A DNA stretch of 64,000 nt from an uncultured Aquimarina sp. (GTDB lineage: Bacteria; Bacteroidota; Bacteroidia; Flavobacteriales; Flavobacteriaceae), in NCBI RefSeq assembly GCF_947492405.1, contig NZ_CANLMP010000006.1, positions 372,001 through 436,000 on the forward strand. Direction: 5' to 3'. The notes under the pieces were generated by a model, which saw nothing but the letters and a program-made list of their open reading frames with translations, was not told where the DNA came from and did not search any database. Below, in pieces: positions 17,476 through 26,753 of this stretch; within the stretch, counting starts at the first letter, position 1, and each line of letters opens with the position of its first letter. The translations under genes were made by a program, and so were the position numbers.

Positions 17476-18570
17476 TTATTGCTTTTTTTTGGCTGCAATT
17501 CTTTCATCCGCAATACTAACAGCAGCAGTATTTGTAGTCATGCCAGTAGCCTTTGCTTTGTTTAAAATATCTAATGTAGTATTATAGATATTTTCAGTTT
17601 TAGTTATAATCTGATCTCTTCCGTATCCTTCAATCTCTGCATATACATTAATGATACCTCCTGCATTGATCAAAAAGTCAGGTGCATACACAATCCCTTT
17701 TTCCTGTAATAATGGACCGTGAATATTTTCTGAAGCTAATTGATTATTAGCTGCTCCGGCAATCACTTTAACTTTTAGCTTATTAATAGTCTCATTATTA
17801 ACTGTAGCTCCTAGTGCACAAGGTGCGTAGATATCAGCCGTTTCTGCATATAAATCTTCTCCTTTATATATTTCTACTCCATATGTATTGCTTACTTCAT
17901 GGAGTCTTTCCTGGTTTATATCTGTAATAATAACATTAGCTCCTTCTTCTGCAGTTAGACGAACAAGTTCTTCTCCTACGTGACCTATACCTTGTACTAA
18001 TATCTTTTTACCTTCTAGATTATCTGTTCCATAAGCAAATTTAGCTGAGGCTTTCATCCCCATATAAACACCATATGCTGTTACAGGAGATGGGTTTCCT
18101 GCTCCTCCTTTAGATTCAGAAATTCCGGTTACATAAGGAGTTACTTCACGAACAGTATCCATATCAGAGGTCTCCATACCCACATCTTCTGCCGTGTAGT
18201 ATTTCCCACCTAGTGTATGTACAAACTCTCCAAAACGTTTCATTAACGCAGGAGTTTTTAAAGTTTTAGGATCTCCAATAATAACCGCTTTTCCTCCTCC
18301 AAGATTCAAACCAGTGATAGCTGCTTTATAAGTCATCCCTCTTGACAATCTTAATACATCATTAAGAGCATCCCATTCTGTTTTATAATTATACATTCTC
18401 GTCCCCCCTAAAGCTGGTCCTAAAATTGTGTTATGCACCCCAATTATTGCCTTTAATCCTGTATCTTTGTCCTGACAAAAAACAACTTGTTCGTGATCGT
18501 TAAAAGACAATTGGCCAAATACAGGAGCCTCTTTTTTTAATTGATTTGCAGTAAGCACTTCGGTTATCAT
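17476..18570 (-). CDS. Leucine-type (Glu/Leu/Phe/Val) dehydrogenase
   Basis: This 364-residue NAD-dependent enzyme deaminates branched-chain amino acids to their 2-oxo acids. Catalytic features are GGTRMYNY, GMTYKAAITGLNLGGGKAVI (with the Lys pair and glycine loop), YTAEDVGMETSDM, and the Rossmann motif ILVQGIGHVGEELVRL. Length and the absence of an N-terminal extension match leucine dehydrogenase rather than hexameric glutamate dehydrogenase. It is monocistronic and divergent from an ABC exporter. Together with HMG-CoA lyase it supports leucine catabolism. Confidence 0.9.
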   Translation of the reverse strand: MITEVLTANQLKKEAPVFGQLSFNDHEQVVFCQDKDTGLKAIIGVHNTILGPALGGTRMYNYKTEWDALNDVLRLSRGMTYKAAITGLNLGGGKAVIIGDPKTLKTPALMKRFGEFVHTLGGKYYTAEDVGMETSDMDTVREVTPYVTGISESKGGAGNPSPVTAYGVYMGMKASAKFAYGTDNLEGKKILVQGIGHVGEELVRLTAEEGANVIITDINQERLHEVSNTYGVEIYKGEDLYAETADIYAPCALGATVNNETINKLKVKVIAGAANNQLASENIHGPLLQEKGIVYAPDFLINAGGIINVYAEIEGYGRDQIITKTENIYNTTLDILNKAKATGMTTNTAAVSIADERIAAKKKQ

Positions 18571-18711
18571 TTTCGGAAATTTTAAAATGTTATAAATTAT
18601 ATAATAGTCAAAATTGAGGTGCTAAAATAATGTATTTTTACGAATTTAAAATTTTTTGTTGTTAAACTTTAAGAATTTGTTAATAATTCAGCTTCTAAAA
18701 ATCAATACTTT

Positions 18712-20469
18712 ATGCGTGCATTACGCCATCTAAACAAGTACTTTTTTAAATATAAATATCGCCTTATTATCGGTTTTGTAATCACGGTTATAGCAAGAAT
18801 TTTTGCAGTTGCAGTTCCTAAATTTGTTGGAGACTCTGTGGATGTTGTAGAACAGTATATTAATAAAAGTATTACAGACATTAATGATGTAAAAACAGGA
18901 TTGATTACCAATATTCTTTTTATTCTGGGATCTGTCTTGATTGCTGCTTTTTTCACTTTTTTGATGCGCCAGACATTTATAGTAGTATCACGATTTATAG
19001 AATTTGACCTAAAAAATGAAGTTTTCAGACATTATCAGATTTTGTCGCTTAATTTTTATAAAAAAAATAGAACAGGCGATTTAATGAATCGTATCAGTGA
19101 AGATGTATCCAAAGTGAGAATGTATGTAGGTCCTGCTATTATGTACAGTGTTAATACGATTACATTATTTATAGTAGTTATTGGTTATATGATTAGTATT
19201 GCTCCACAACTAACTTTGTATACTGTTGCGCCACTTCCTATTTTATCTATTTCCATATATAAGCTAAGTGTTGCTATACATAAAAGGAGTACCATTGTAC
19301 AGCAATTTTTATCTAAACTAACCACATTCACCCAAGAATCATTTAGTGGTATTTCTGTTATCAAAGCTTATGGAATCGAACCACAAACATTAACGAACTT
19401 TACGGAGTTGTCAAATACCAGTAAAGAAAAGAACATTGATCTCGTAAAAGTACAGGCGTTATTTTTCCCGTTAATGGTATTGCTTATTGGTATTAGCAAT
19501 ATCATGGTTATTTATATTGGTGGCAAGCAATATATAAATGGTACAATTCAGGACCTTGGCGTAATTGTAGAATTTATCATTTTTGTTAATATGCTAACCT
19601 GGCCAGTTGCCACTGTAGGGTGGGTTACCTCTATTATACAACAAGCAGAAGCTTCTCAGGTTAGAATTAATGAGTTCTTAAGCCAAGAACCTGAAATTAC
19701 AAATACCGTTACCGAAAAAACACCAGTAACAGGAAATATTGTTTTTGATAATGTCTCTTTTGTGTACGATGATACTAATATTACAGCATTAAAGAACATA
19801 AGTTTCGAAATAAATTCAGGGCAAACCATTGCTATTATTGGAAAAACCGGTTCTGGAAAATCAACAATTTTAGACCTAATAGGAAGGTTGTATGATGTTT
19901 CTGATGGAGAAATCAGAATCGACAAAAAGCCCGTTAGGGATCTAAACTTAGTAGATCTGAGAACCTCAATAGGATATGTTCCACAAGATGCTTTCCTGTT
20001 TAGCGACTCTATAAGAAATAATATAAAATTCGGAAAAGTGAATGCCACAGATAGTGAGGTTTTAGAAGCTGCAAAAAATGCTGTTGTTCACGAAAATATC
20101 CAAGGATTTAGCAAAGGATATAATACAGTTTTAGGAGAAAGAGGAATCACATTATCTGGTGGACAAAAGCAAAGAGTTTCTATTGCTCGAGCAATTATTA
20201 AAAATCCTTCCATCCTTCTTTTTGATGATTGTTTATCCGCGGTTGATACGGAAACTGAAGAAGAAATACTTAACAATCTCAATAGAATATCTAAAAATAA
20301 GACTACTTTTATTGTAAGTCATAGAGTTTCTACAGTAAGAAATGCAGATAAAATAATTGTTTTAAGTGATGGAAAAATCATCCAACAAGGCACTCATAAT
20401 CAACTATTAGACATAGATGGGTATTACAAAGAACTATATTTAAAACAGCTGAGCGAAAAAGAAATTTGA
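18712..20469 (+). CDS. ABC exporter, fused permease and ATPase (MdlA/MsbA type)
   Basis: This 585-residue half-transporter has six transmembrane helices in residues 1-300 and an ATPase domain from about 340. The ATPase shows Walker A IIGKTGSGKSTILDL, Q-loop GYVPQDAFLFS, signature LSGGQKQRVSIARAI, Walker B LLFDDCLSAVDTE and the H-loop SHRVS. The Walker B catalytic Glu is Asp (FDD). This is usual in one partner of heterodimeric exporters such as MdlA and suggests reduced hydrolysis at that site, yet no partner gene is adjacent. Substrate is unknown. Confidence 0.85.
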   Translation: MRALRHLNKYFFKYKYRLIIGFVITVIARIFAVAVPKFVGDSVDVVEQYINKSITDINDVKTGLITNILFILGSVLIAAFFTFLMRQTFIVVSRFIEFDLKNEVFRHYQILSLNFYKKNRTGDLMNRISEDVSKVRMYVGPAIMYSVNTITLFIVVIGYMISIAPQLTLYTVAPLPILSISIYKLSVAIHKRSTIVQQFLSKLTTFTQESFSGISVIKAYGIEPQTLTNFTELSNTSKEKNIDLVKVQALFFPLMVLLIGISNIMVIYIGGKQYINGTIQDLGVIVEFIIFVNMLTWPVATVGWVTSIIQQAEASQVRINEFLSQEPEITNTVTEKTPVTGNIVFDNVSFVYDDTNITALKNISFEINSGQTIAIIGKTGSGKSTILDLIGRLYDVSDGEIRIDKKPVRDLNLVDLRTSIGYVPQDAFLFSDSIRNNIKFGKVNATDSEVLEAAKNAVVHENIQGFSKGYNTVLGERGITLSGGQKQRVSIARAIIKNPSILLFDDCLSAVDTETEEEILNNLNRISKNKTTFIVSHRVSTVRNADKIIVLSDGKIIQQGTHNQLLDIDGYYKELYLKQLSEKEI

Positions 20470-20547
20470 TATTTTGTTGTACGATTAACAAATTTTTTAG
20501 ATTTTTGATTCCATCGTAACAGACTAATTAATTAAGAAATACGGATT

Positions 20548-20943
20548 ATGAGCGATAATGAAATGTTAGAGAAAGAGGAAATTTTCTCAAAAGTTTTAAG
20601 AGCAGGAAGAAGAACATATTTCTTTGATGTAAGATCAACAAAAGCTGGAGATTACTATCTTACCATTACAGAGAGTAAAAAATTCACCAATGACGACGGA
20701 TCTTTTCACTACAAAAAGCATAAAATCTATTTATACAAAGAAGACTTTGTAGGGTTTAGTGAAATTTTGGCTGAAATGACAGATTTCATCGTTAATGAAA
20801 AAGGTGAAGAAGTTATAAGCGAAAGACATCAAAAAGATTATCAGAAATCTTACGAACAAAATACCGAAGAACCAACGACTACTAATGAAGAAGTTACTGC
20901 TTCTACAGAAAGTTTTACTGATGTAAGCTTCGATGACATATAA
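20548..20943 (+). CDS. DUF3276 (PUR-alpha-like) nucleic-acid-binding protein
   Basis: This 131-residue protein carries the PUR-repeat pattern of DUF3276: IFSKVLRAGRRTYFFDVRST, AGDYYLTITESKKF and HKIYLYKEDFVGFSEILAEM. An acidic Thr/Glu-rich disordered tail follows after residue 90. PUR-alpha-like proteins bind single-stranded DNA or RNA, and this form is nearly universal in Bacteroidota. It follows the ABC exporter by about 80 bases and ends in a strong terminator. Confidence 0.85.
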   Translation: MSDNEMLEKEEIFSKVLRAGRRTYFFDVRSTKAGDYYLTITESKKFTNDDGSFHYKKHKIYLYKEDFVGFSEILAEMTDFIVNEKGEEVISERHQKDYQKSYEQNTEEPTTTNEEVTASTESFTDVSFDDI

Positions 20944-20971
20944 GACATAATAACTTATGTTAAACTTATGC

Positions 20972-21003
20972 AAACCGCTTCAATCTCTGAAGCGGTTTTT
21001 TTT
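20972..21003 (+). terminator. Intrinsic terminator after DUF3276
   Basis: An 11-bp perfect stem AAACCGCTTCA/TGAAGCGGTTT (20972-20982 and 20988-20998) with a five-base loop is followed by a T-run to 21003. Confidence 0.92.
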
Positions 21004-21047
21004 ATTTTCGATGACTATAAATTCAACACTCGCACAAACTGTCTAAA

Positions 21048-23561
21048 ATGAAGTACTTCTTTACTATTATTCTATCCTTACTATTCTTTTCTTCCTTTTC
21101 TCAAGAAAACCTTTCATTAGATTATTATTTACCAAAAGGAGTGTCTTACAATCCCAAAATTCCAACACCACAAAGTGTTTTAGGGTTTGTTCCAGGGAAA
21201 TGGCATGTTACACATGACAAATTAGTAGAGTACATGAAAGCTTTGGCAGAAGCTTCTCCTCGTATCACTATAGAAGATCGCGGAAAAACCTTTGAAGATC
21301 GTCCTATTATTCTTTTAACCATCACTTCAGAAAAAAACCATCAAAATCTTGAAAAAATTAGAACTCAACATCTTCAATTGACGCAATCTAATACCAATAT
21401 AGCAGATATAGCATCTATGCCTGCAATTGTGTATCAAGGGTTTTCTATTCACGGTAATGAACCTAGTGGATCCAATGCTAGTTTACTTGCTGCATATTAT
21501 CTAGCTGCTGGACAAGGAAATGAAATTGATGAGCTACTGGATAATGTTGTAATCTTGTTTGACCCTTCATTAAATCCAGATGGTTTACAACGTTTTTCAT
21601 ACTGGGCCAATACTAATAAGAGTAAAAATATAACTACAGACCCTCAAGATCGAGAATATAGTGAAGTATGGCCTGGAGGAAGAACCAATCATTATTGGTT
21701 TGATATGAATCGTGATTGGCTACCAGTACAATTACCAGAATCCAGAGCAAGAATCAAAACGTTCCATAATTGGTATCCAAACATTCTAACGGATCACCAC
21801 GAGATGGGAAGCAATAGTACATTTTTCTTTCAACCGGGAATACAATCCAGAACACACCCATTAACTCCAAAACTAAATCAAGAACTCACCAAAAAAATTG
21901 CTTATTACCATGCCAATGCCTTTAACAAAATAGGATCATTGTATTATACTGAGGAGAACTTTGATGATTTCTATTACGGAAAAGGTTCTACTTTTCCAGA
22001 TATTAACGGAGGAATTGGAATTCTGTTTGAGCAAGGAAGTTCTCGTGGACATGCTCAGGAAACAGATAATGGAATATTGACATTTCCTTTTACCATACGA
22101 AATCAATTTACAGCGACTCTTTCTACACTAGAAGCTGCAAAATCGATGCGGGTAGAATTGCTTCAATATCAAAAGAATTTTTACGCGAATGCAAGAAAAG
22201 AAGCACAGAATGGAGCTTATATTTTTGGTAATGAAAAAGATGCCACTTCTACATATCACTTAGCAGAGATTTTAAAACGCCATGAAATTAAGTTTTATAA
22301 TCTAAAAAATGATATGACTTCTGATGGTAAAAAATTCAAAAAAGGATATAGCTATGTAGTACCAAAAAACCAAAAACAAAGTCGTTTGATAAAAGCTATG
22401 TTCGAGAAAAGAACTTCTTTTCAGGATAGCTTATTTTATGATATCTCCGCATGGACGTTCCCTCTGGCGTTTAACTTAGATTTCTCTGAAAAATCAGCTA
22501 CTACTGATTTAGGAAACGAAATTACTGAGTTAAATTTCAGAAAACCCAAAATCATTAACAAGAGTAATTATGCATACCTTATGGAATGGCATGAATACTA
22601 TACTCCTGCTGTGTTATATAAAATCCTACACAAAGGACTAAGAGCTAAAGTAGGTATGAAACCATTCTCTATCGAAAATAAAAGTTATGATTATGGTACG
22701 ATCATGATCCCAATACAGAATCAGAAACTCAGTGCTGAAGACATTCATTCATTTTTACAAAAACTTGCTTCAGAAAATCATGTAGATATTACAGGAGTAG
22801 CTACAGGGCTTACTACCGGTATCGACCTAGGGAGCACTCAATTTAGAGCTTTGACATTACCCAAAATCGCCCTACTTACTGGAGCAGGAATTACTCCGTA
22901 TGATGCCGGTGAAATCTGGCACCTTATGGATCAACGTTATAATATTCCTATCACAAAACTAAATACAGATTATTTAGAAAGAAGAAACCTATCCGGATAC
23001 ACACATATCATTTTACCAAATAGCTGGAACCAAACAATGGGTAAAAATGTAATTGATAAATTGAAGACCTGGATTCGAAACGGAGGAACATTGATTGGAT
23101 ATAGAAATGCTGCTCAATTCTTTAAGAATAATGAACTAATGAAAATCGAATTTTCTAAACCAGAAAATGATGCTAAAAATATATCTTTTGAACAAAGACG
23201 AGATTTCTTTGGTGCTCAAGTGATTGGAGGAGCTATTTTTCAAGCTAAAACTGATAGATCACATCCTATCAATTTTGGATACAAAAATGATAAAATAGCT
23301 ATGTTTAGAAATACTACCTTATTTATCAAAGCTGACAAACAAAGCTACAGCAACCCAATTCAATACACAAAATCTCCATTATTAAGTGGATACATTAGCA
23401 AAAAGAATTTAGATTCTTTATCCAGTACTGTCCCTTTTAGACATCAAAGTCTAGGTAGAGGAAATACAATCCTATTTACAGATAACACTAATTTTAGAGC
23501 TTTCTGGTACGGAACTAATAAGTTATTGATGAATGCTATTTTCTTTAGTGATGAAATGTAG
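21048..23561 (+). CDS. Secreted M14-family zinc carboxypeptidase-like protein
   Basis: This 837-residue protein has a signal peptide (MKYFFTIILSLLFFSSFSQ) and an M14 catalytic domain over roughly residues 50-380. Zinc ligands are visible in SIHGNEPSG (H135 and E138, the HxxE motif) and in ILTDHHEMGSNS near residue 249. The DMNRDW segment supplies the substrate-carboxylate Arg. The C-terminal 450 residues contain a glutamine-amidotransferase-like fold (ALLTGAGITPYDAGEIWHLM, GYTHIILPNSWN), as in many Bacteroidota M14 proteins. It probably degrades peptides in the periplasm or outside the cell. It is monocistronic. Confidence 0.88.
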   Translation: MKYFFTIILSLLFFSSFSQENLSLDYYLPKGVSYNPKIPTPQSVLGFVPGKWHVTHDKLVEYMKALAEASPRITIEDRGKTFEDRPIILLTITSEKNHQNLEKIRTQHLQLTQSNTNIADIASMPAIVYQGFSIHGNEPSGSNASLLAAYYLAAGQGNEIDELLDNVVILFDPSLNPDGLQRFSYWANTNKSKNITTDPQDREYSEVWPGGRTNHYWFDMNRDWLPVQLPESRARIKTFHNWYPNILTDHHEMGSNSTFFFQPGIQSRTHPLTPKLNQELTKKIAYYHANAFNKIGSLYYTEENFDDFYYGKGSTFPDINGGIGILFEQGSSRGHAQETDNGILTFPFTIRNQFTATLSTLEAAKSMRVELLQYQKNFYANARKEAQNGAYIFGNEKDATSTYHLAEILKRHEIKFYNLKNDMTSDGKKFKKGYSYVVPKNQKQSRLIKAMFEKRTSFQDSLFYDISAWTFPLAFNLDFSEKSATTDLGNEITELNFRKPKIINKSNYAYLMEWHEYYTPAVLYKILHKGLRAKVGMKPFSIENKSYDYGTIMIPIQNQKLSAEDIHSFLQKLASENHVDITGVATGLTTGIDLGSTQFRALTLPKIALLTGAGITPYDAGEIWHLMDQRYNIPITKLNTDYLERRNLSGYTHIILPNSWNQTMGKNVIDKLKTWIRNGGTLIGYRNAAQFFKNNELMKIEFSKPENDAKNISFEQRRDFFGAQVIGGAIFQAKTDRSHPINFGYKNDKIAMFRNTTLFIKADKQSYSNPIQYTKSPLLSGYISKKNLDSLSSTVPFRHQSLGRGNTILFTDNTNFRAFWYGTNKLLMNAIFFSDEM

Positions 23562-23722
23562 ATTAGTGGTTAGTGGAAGTTTAAAAAATCCATTTAGTTG
23601 GTTCAAAACAGTTTTAAAATAACATGAAATTACATTAGTTTGAGTGATCCACCTGAGACGCGGATTGTATCGAAGACTAGTGAATTTTTATATAAAAGCT
23701 ATATTGAATTCACACTAAAATA
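23562..23722. other. Intergenic segment with a GC-richer island
   Basis: This 161-base convergent spacer contains GATCCACCTGAGACGCGG and GATTGTATCGAAGAC (about 23647-23679), clearly richer in GC than its surroundings. An AT-rich imperfect inverted repeat follows (GTGAATTTTTATATA with TATATTGAATTCAC, about 23680-23714). No ORF or clear terminator is present. It could be a dispersed extragenic repeat, but one copy cannot show this. Confidence 0.3.
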
Positions 23723-24586
23723 TTATAATCGCTTTCTAAACTCAGTATAGTGATGTAAAACCTCTTCGGGAGCTTCTGTTTGGGGGTAATGGCCAATTGT
23801 GTCCAATATCACTACATCAGCATTAGGAACGATTTCTTTATAGAATTCTGCCATATGTTTTCCTGAGATCGGATCTACTCCTCCGTCAATAAGTCTTTTG
23901 GGCATATCTGTATATTGTATTGCTTCACGCCATCTTATTTTATACGTGTCTCTTTCCTTTAAATACTTTATAAGTTTTGGTATTACATTTTTACCAGAAT
24001 TATAGTCTATCGTTTCCCAAAACTCATCTATTTCCTTTTCACTAGCTTGTGTATGCTGCCCAAATATCTTTTTGAAGTTTTTTGCCAACGTATTTCGACC
24101 CATAAAATGTTTTAGAATAGCACCAAAAGGCGTCAACAACATTCTTTGCGTAAGTGTAGGGAAGTTGGTCTCTGGAAACATTCCTCCATTAAGAAAGCAA
24201 ACAGATTCAATTTTAAATTCATATTCAAGATTCTCTTTAGACCTAGCTAACATTTCCTGAACCACTGTATCTCCATAATCGTGTGCGAGTATATGAAAAG
24301 AAGTAATCGATTTTTCTTTTAAGAATGCCTCCCATAAATCAACTTGCGAAGCAATAGTATACCTAAAATCAGTTGGTTTAGAAGAAAAACCATATCCCAA
24401 CATATCGATAGCATACACCTTATATTTTTTAATTAGCGAATCCCAAATCTTATTCCAATCCCAAGAAGATGTAGGAAACCCATGAATTAGAAGCAGCGGA
24501 ATCCCTGCTCCTCCTTCCTTATAGAAAATTTGATAGTTTTTATACGAAAAATATGATCCTGAATTTTTCCAATTCTGTAAACTCAT
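23723..24586 (-). CDS. MEST/PEG1-like alpha/beta hydrolase (Asp nucleophile)
   Basis: I chose the ATG at 24586, one base after the stop of the upstream DUF962 gene, giving MSLQNWKNSG; an in-frame ATG at 24601 would overlap that gene. The 287-residue protein has the oxyanion motif LLIHGFPTSSWDW, the nucleophile elbow LAHDYGDTVVQEML (Asp instead of Ser), an acid near LIDGGVDPISGKH and the catalytic His in IGHYPQTEAPEE. HDYGD with FLNGGMFPET closely recalls mammalian MEST, which has HDYGD and NGGIFPET. An Asp nucleophile suggests epoxide-hydrolase or dehalogenase-like chemistry. Substrate is unknown; pairing with an Mpo1-like lipid oxidase hints at lipids. Confidence 0.75.
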   Translation of the reverse strand: MSLQNWKNSGSYFSYKNYQIFYKEGGAGIPLLLIHGFPTSSWDWNKIWDSLIKKYKVYAIDMLGYGFSSKPTDFRYTIASQVDLWEAFLKEKSITSFHILAHDYGDTVVQEMLARSKENLEYEFKIESVCFLNGGMFPETNFPTLTQRMLLTPFGAILKHFMGRNTLAKNFKKIFGQHTQASEKEIDEFWETIDYNSGKNVIPKLIKYLKERDTYKIRWREAIQYTDMPKRLIDGGVDPISGKHMAEFYKEIVPNADVVILDTIGHYPQTEAPEEVLHHYTEFRKRL

Positions 24587-24587
24587 A

Positions 24588-25052
24588 TTACTTTTTTCCA
24601 AACATTTTTTGGATTACCCAAGCAGGTCCGATTAGCAAAAACTGTAAGTCTTGTGCCGCAGAAGGTTTCTTTCCTTCTAAATGGTGTCCATAAAATTGCC
24701 CAATCCACGCAACTACAAAAATCCCAAGAGATACCATCCATAATGGAGCATATTGACCAATGTAATAATTAGCTATGATACAAAAAGCAACAAAAATTAA
24801 TATCTGCAACGCCATTTTTACAGATAATCTTACATAAAACAGCAGAATAAGTAAGGCAACTACAAAGGCCCAATTTTCTATAAAAGGATTTTCTCCTGGA
24901 ATAATTGAGGCCAAAAATCCGCTAGGAATACTCATAATTAGGCCTACGACAGAAAAGAATATAGCAGGAACACATATAAAATGAATTGCAATATTTGTTT
25001 TGTTTTGATGGCTCACAGCATATTCTTGAAACCATGTTTCTAAAGTTTTCAT
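24588..25052 (-). CDS. DUF962/Mpo1-like membrane protein
   Basis: This 154-residue protein has four predicted transmembrane helices. It carries the DUF962 pattern: MKTLETWFQEYAVSHQNKTN, IAIHFICVPA and FYGHHLEGKKPSAAQDLQFLLIGP (in parts). The conserved His residues match those that bind Fe(II) in yeast Mpo1, a dioxygenase performing alpha-oxidation of 2-hydroxy fatty acids. Similar activity here is inferred. It is the first gene of a two-gene operon with the MEST-like hydrolase; stop and start are separated by one base. Confidence 0.82.
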   Translation of the reverse strand: MKTLETWFQEYAVSHQNKTNIAIHFICVPAIFFSVVGLIMSIPSGFLASIIPGENPFIENWAFVVALLILLFYVRLSVKMALQILIFVAFCIIANYYIGQYAPLWMVSLGIFVVAWIGQFYGHHLEGKKPSAAQDLQFLLIGPAWVIQKMFGKK

Positions 25053-25141
25053 AACTATGGAATTTTAATGTAACTAAGATAGCATTTTTTAGACTTATAT
25101 AGTATAAAATTGTAATTTCGAAAATACTAAAACTAAATACT

Positions 25142-25699
25142 ATGGCTCGAACTCCATCTAACATGGCACCCCTTGGTACAATTGCTCCAGATTTTACTTT
25201 GGTAGATAGTGTTACTAATAATAAGGTTTCACTAAAAAGCATCAAAGGAGAAAAAGGTACTGTAGTTATGTTCATTTGCAATCATTGTCCATTTGTTATT
25301 CACGTGAATGAGGAGATTGTTAGAGTTGCTAATGATTATCGTGTACAAGGGTTTGGTTTTGTTGCTATAAGCAGCAATGACATCGAAAATTATCCACAAG
25401 ATGCTCCAGAACATATGTGGAAAACTGCGCAAAAGAATAATTATACATTCCCTTATTTATTTGATGACACTCAGGAAGTAGCGAAAGCTTATGACGCAGC
25501 ATGCACGCCAGATTTTTATCTTTTTGATGGAGAATTAAAACTTATTTACAGAGGACAATTAGATGATTCCAGACCTGGAAACGGAATCCCTGTGAATGGC
25601 CGTGATCTTCGTCAGGCTTTAGACGCTGTACTTAAAAACTCAAAGGTCTTAGAACCACAGAAACCAAGTATAGGTTGCAATATTAAATGGAAAGAATAA
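25142..25699 (+). CDS. Thioredoxin-family (AhpC/TSA-like) protein
   Basis: This 185-residue cytoplasmic protein has a thioredoxin fold of the peroxiredoxin-like branch: GTIAPDFTLVDSV, FICNHCPFV with C46 and C49 (a CNHC dithiol), FVAISSNDIENYPQDAPE and the cis-Pro loop ACTPDFYLFD. It lacks the standard peroxiredoxin PxxxTxxC motif, so a thiol-disulfide reductase role is more likely than a peroxidase. It is divergent from the DUF962 operon and starts a two-gene unit with the GNAT gene four bases later. Confidence 0.85.
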   Translation: MARTPSNMAPLGTIAPDFTLVDSVTNNKVSLKSIKGEKGTVVMFICNHCPFVIHVNEEIVRVANDYRVQGFGFVAISSNDIENYPQDAPEHMWKTAQKNNYTFPYLFDDTQEVAKAYDAACTPDFYLFDGELKLIYRGQLDDSRPGNGIPVNGRDLRQALDAVLKNSKVLEPQKPSIGCNIKWKE

Positions 25700-25702
25700 T
25701 AA

Positions 25703-26233
25703 ATGGCTTTTGAAATTAAATTTCAGAAATGTTCCGAAAAAGACATTGACGTTTTAGCAAAAATAAGTCAGCAATTCTATCCGGAACACTACTCACATAT
25801 CTGGAAAAATGAAGATACTAGTTTTTATATCAATTTAAGTTTTACAACAGCCGCTTTTAAAAAGGATATTGAAACTGAAAACATTATGTATTTTTTGATT
25901 CAAAGATTTGAAAAGACCCTTGGATTGCTAAAACTGAGAAAACATCAAGAATTAGTAGGACACACTCCTGCTGAAGCTCTTCAACTTGAAAAAATATATC
26001 TTCTGGCTGAAGCTACCGGATTAGGCATAGGTACACATACTATAGATTTTACAAAAAACCTTGCTAAAGAATTGAATAAAAAAGTTATTTGGCTGGATGT
26101 TATGACTACAAGTCCTGCTCTTCAATTTTATAAAAAGTTAGGATTCAAGACTGTTTCTTATTACAACCTGGATTATCCTGGATTAAAGGATGGTTACAGA
26201 GAAATGCAGCGAATGATTCTCTCTATTTTGTAG
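25703..26233 (+). CDS. GNAT family N-acetyltransferase
   Basis: This 176-residue protein has the GNAT acetyl-CoA pattern: QLEKIYLLAEATGLGIGTHTIDF (motif A, with the GLGIGT pyrophosphate loop), KVIWLDVMTTSPALQFYKKLGF (motif B) and a C-terminal strand. The N-terminal substrate region (CSEKDIDVLAKISQQFYPEH) does not identify the acceptor. It follows the thioredoxin gene by three bases, and its end overlaps the convergent YfiT-like gene by 11 bases. Confidence 0.85.
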   Translation: MAFEIKFQKCSEKDIDVLAKISQQFYPEHYSHIWKNEDTSFYINLSFTTAAFKKDIETENIMYFLIQRFEKTLGLLKLRKHQELVGHTPAEALQLEKIYLLAEATGLGIGTHTIDFTKNLAKELNKKVIWLDVMTTSPALQFYKKLGFKTVSYYNLDYPGLKDGYREMQRMILSIL

Positions 26234-26744
26234 CTGTAGCTACTATCTGCAAATGTGCTAAATGATGATTTCCGTGCCAAGCATATATTCCAATATCTTC
26301 TGCTAACGAAATTTCTACAGTTCCTTCTGGATGTATAAATACTTTTTCTAGTTCATTATCTGAAAGTCCTTTCAAAAAATACACCCATTTTGCGTGTAAA
26401 GCTTTAATCAAATCTAATGAAAGATGAATAGGCGCTGATTTGGTATCAAATAATTCTGCCCATCGATCTTCATAATAAGCTTTGATGACCGGCTTGTCTT
26501 CTGTAAGTGCCCATTTAAAACGTATGTATCCATTATGATGACTATCATGGATATGATGAATAACTTGTCTCGCCGTCCATCCACCAGACCGATAAGGTGT
26601 TTCTAGTTGTTCTTCTGAAAAATCCGAAACAAGATCAGAAATTTTTTTAGGCAACTCTTCGATATCACTTATCCAATCGGAGATATGCTCTTTAGTAATA
26701 GTTTTAGGACATTTAAATTCTCCTATGGGATATTGAAGATTCAT
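26223..26744 (-). CDS. YfiT/DinB-fold metal-dependent bacillithiol-transferase-like protein
   Basis: This 173-residue helical-bundle protein begins MNLQYPIGEFKCP, as YfiT proteins do. It carries the three metal His positions of the DinB fold: WTARQVIHHIHDSHHNGY near residues 57-74 and YAWHGNHHLAHL near 153-164. In Firmicutes YfiT/BstA-like proteins bind Ni or Zn and transfer thiols. Whether this organism makes bacillithiol is not shown here. It starts ten bases after the stop of the upstream hypothetical gene on the same strand. Confidence 0.8.
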   Translation of the reverse strand: MNLQYPIGEFKCPKTITKEHISDWISDIEELPKKISDLVSDFSEEQLETPYRSGGWTARQVIHHIHDSHHNGYIRFKWALTEDKPVIKAYYEDRWAELFDTKSAPIHLSLDLIKALHAKWVYFLKGLSDNELEKVFIHPEGTVEISLAEDIGIYAWHGNHHLAHLQIVATATK

Positions 26745-26753
26745 ACTATTGTT

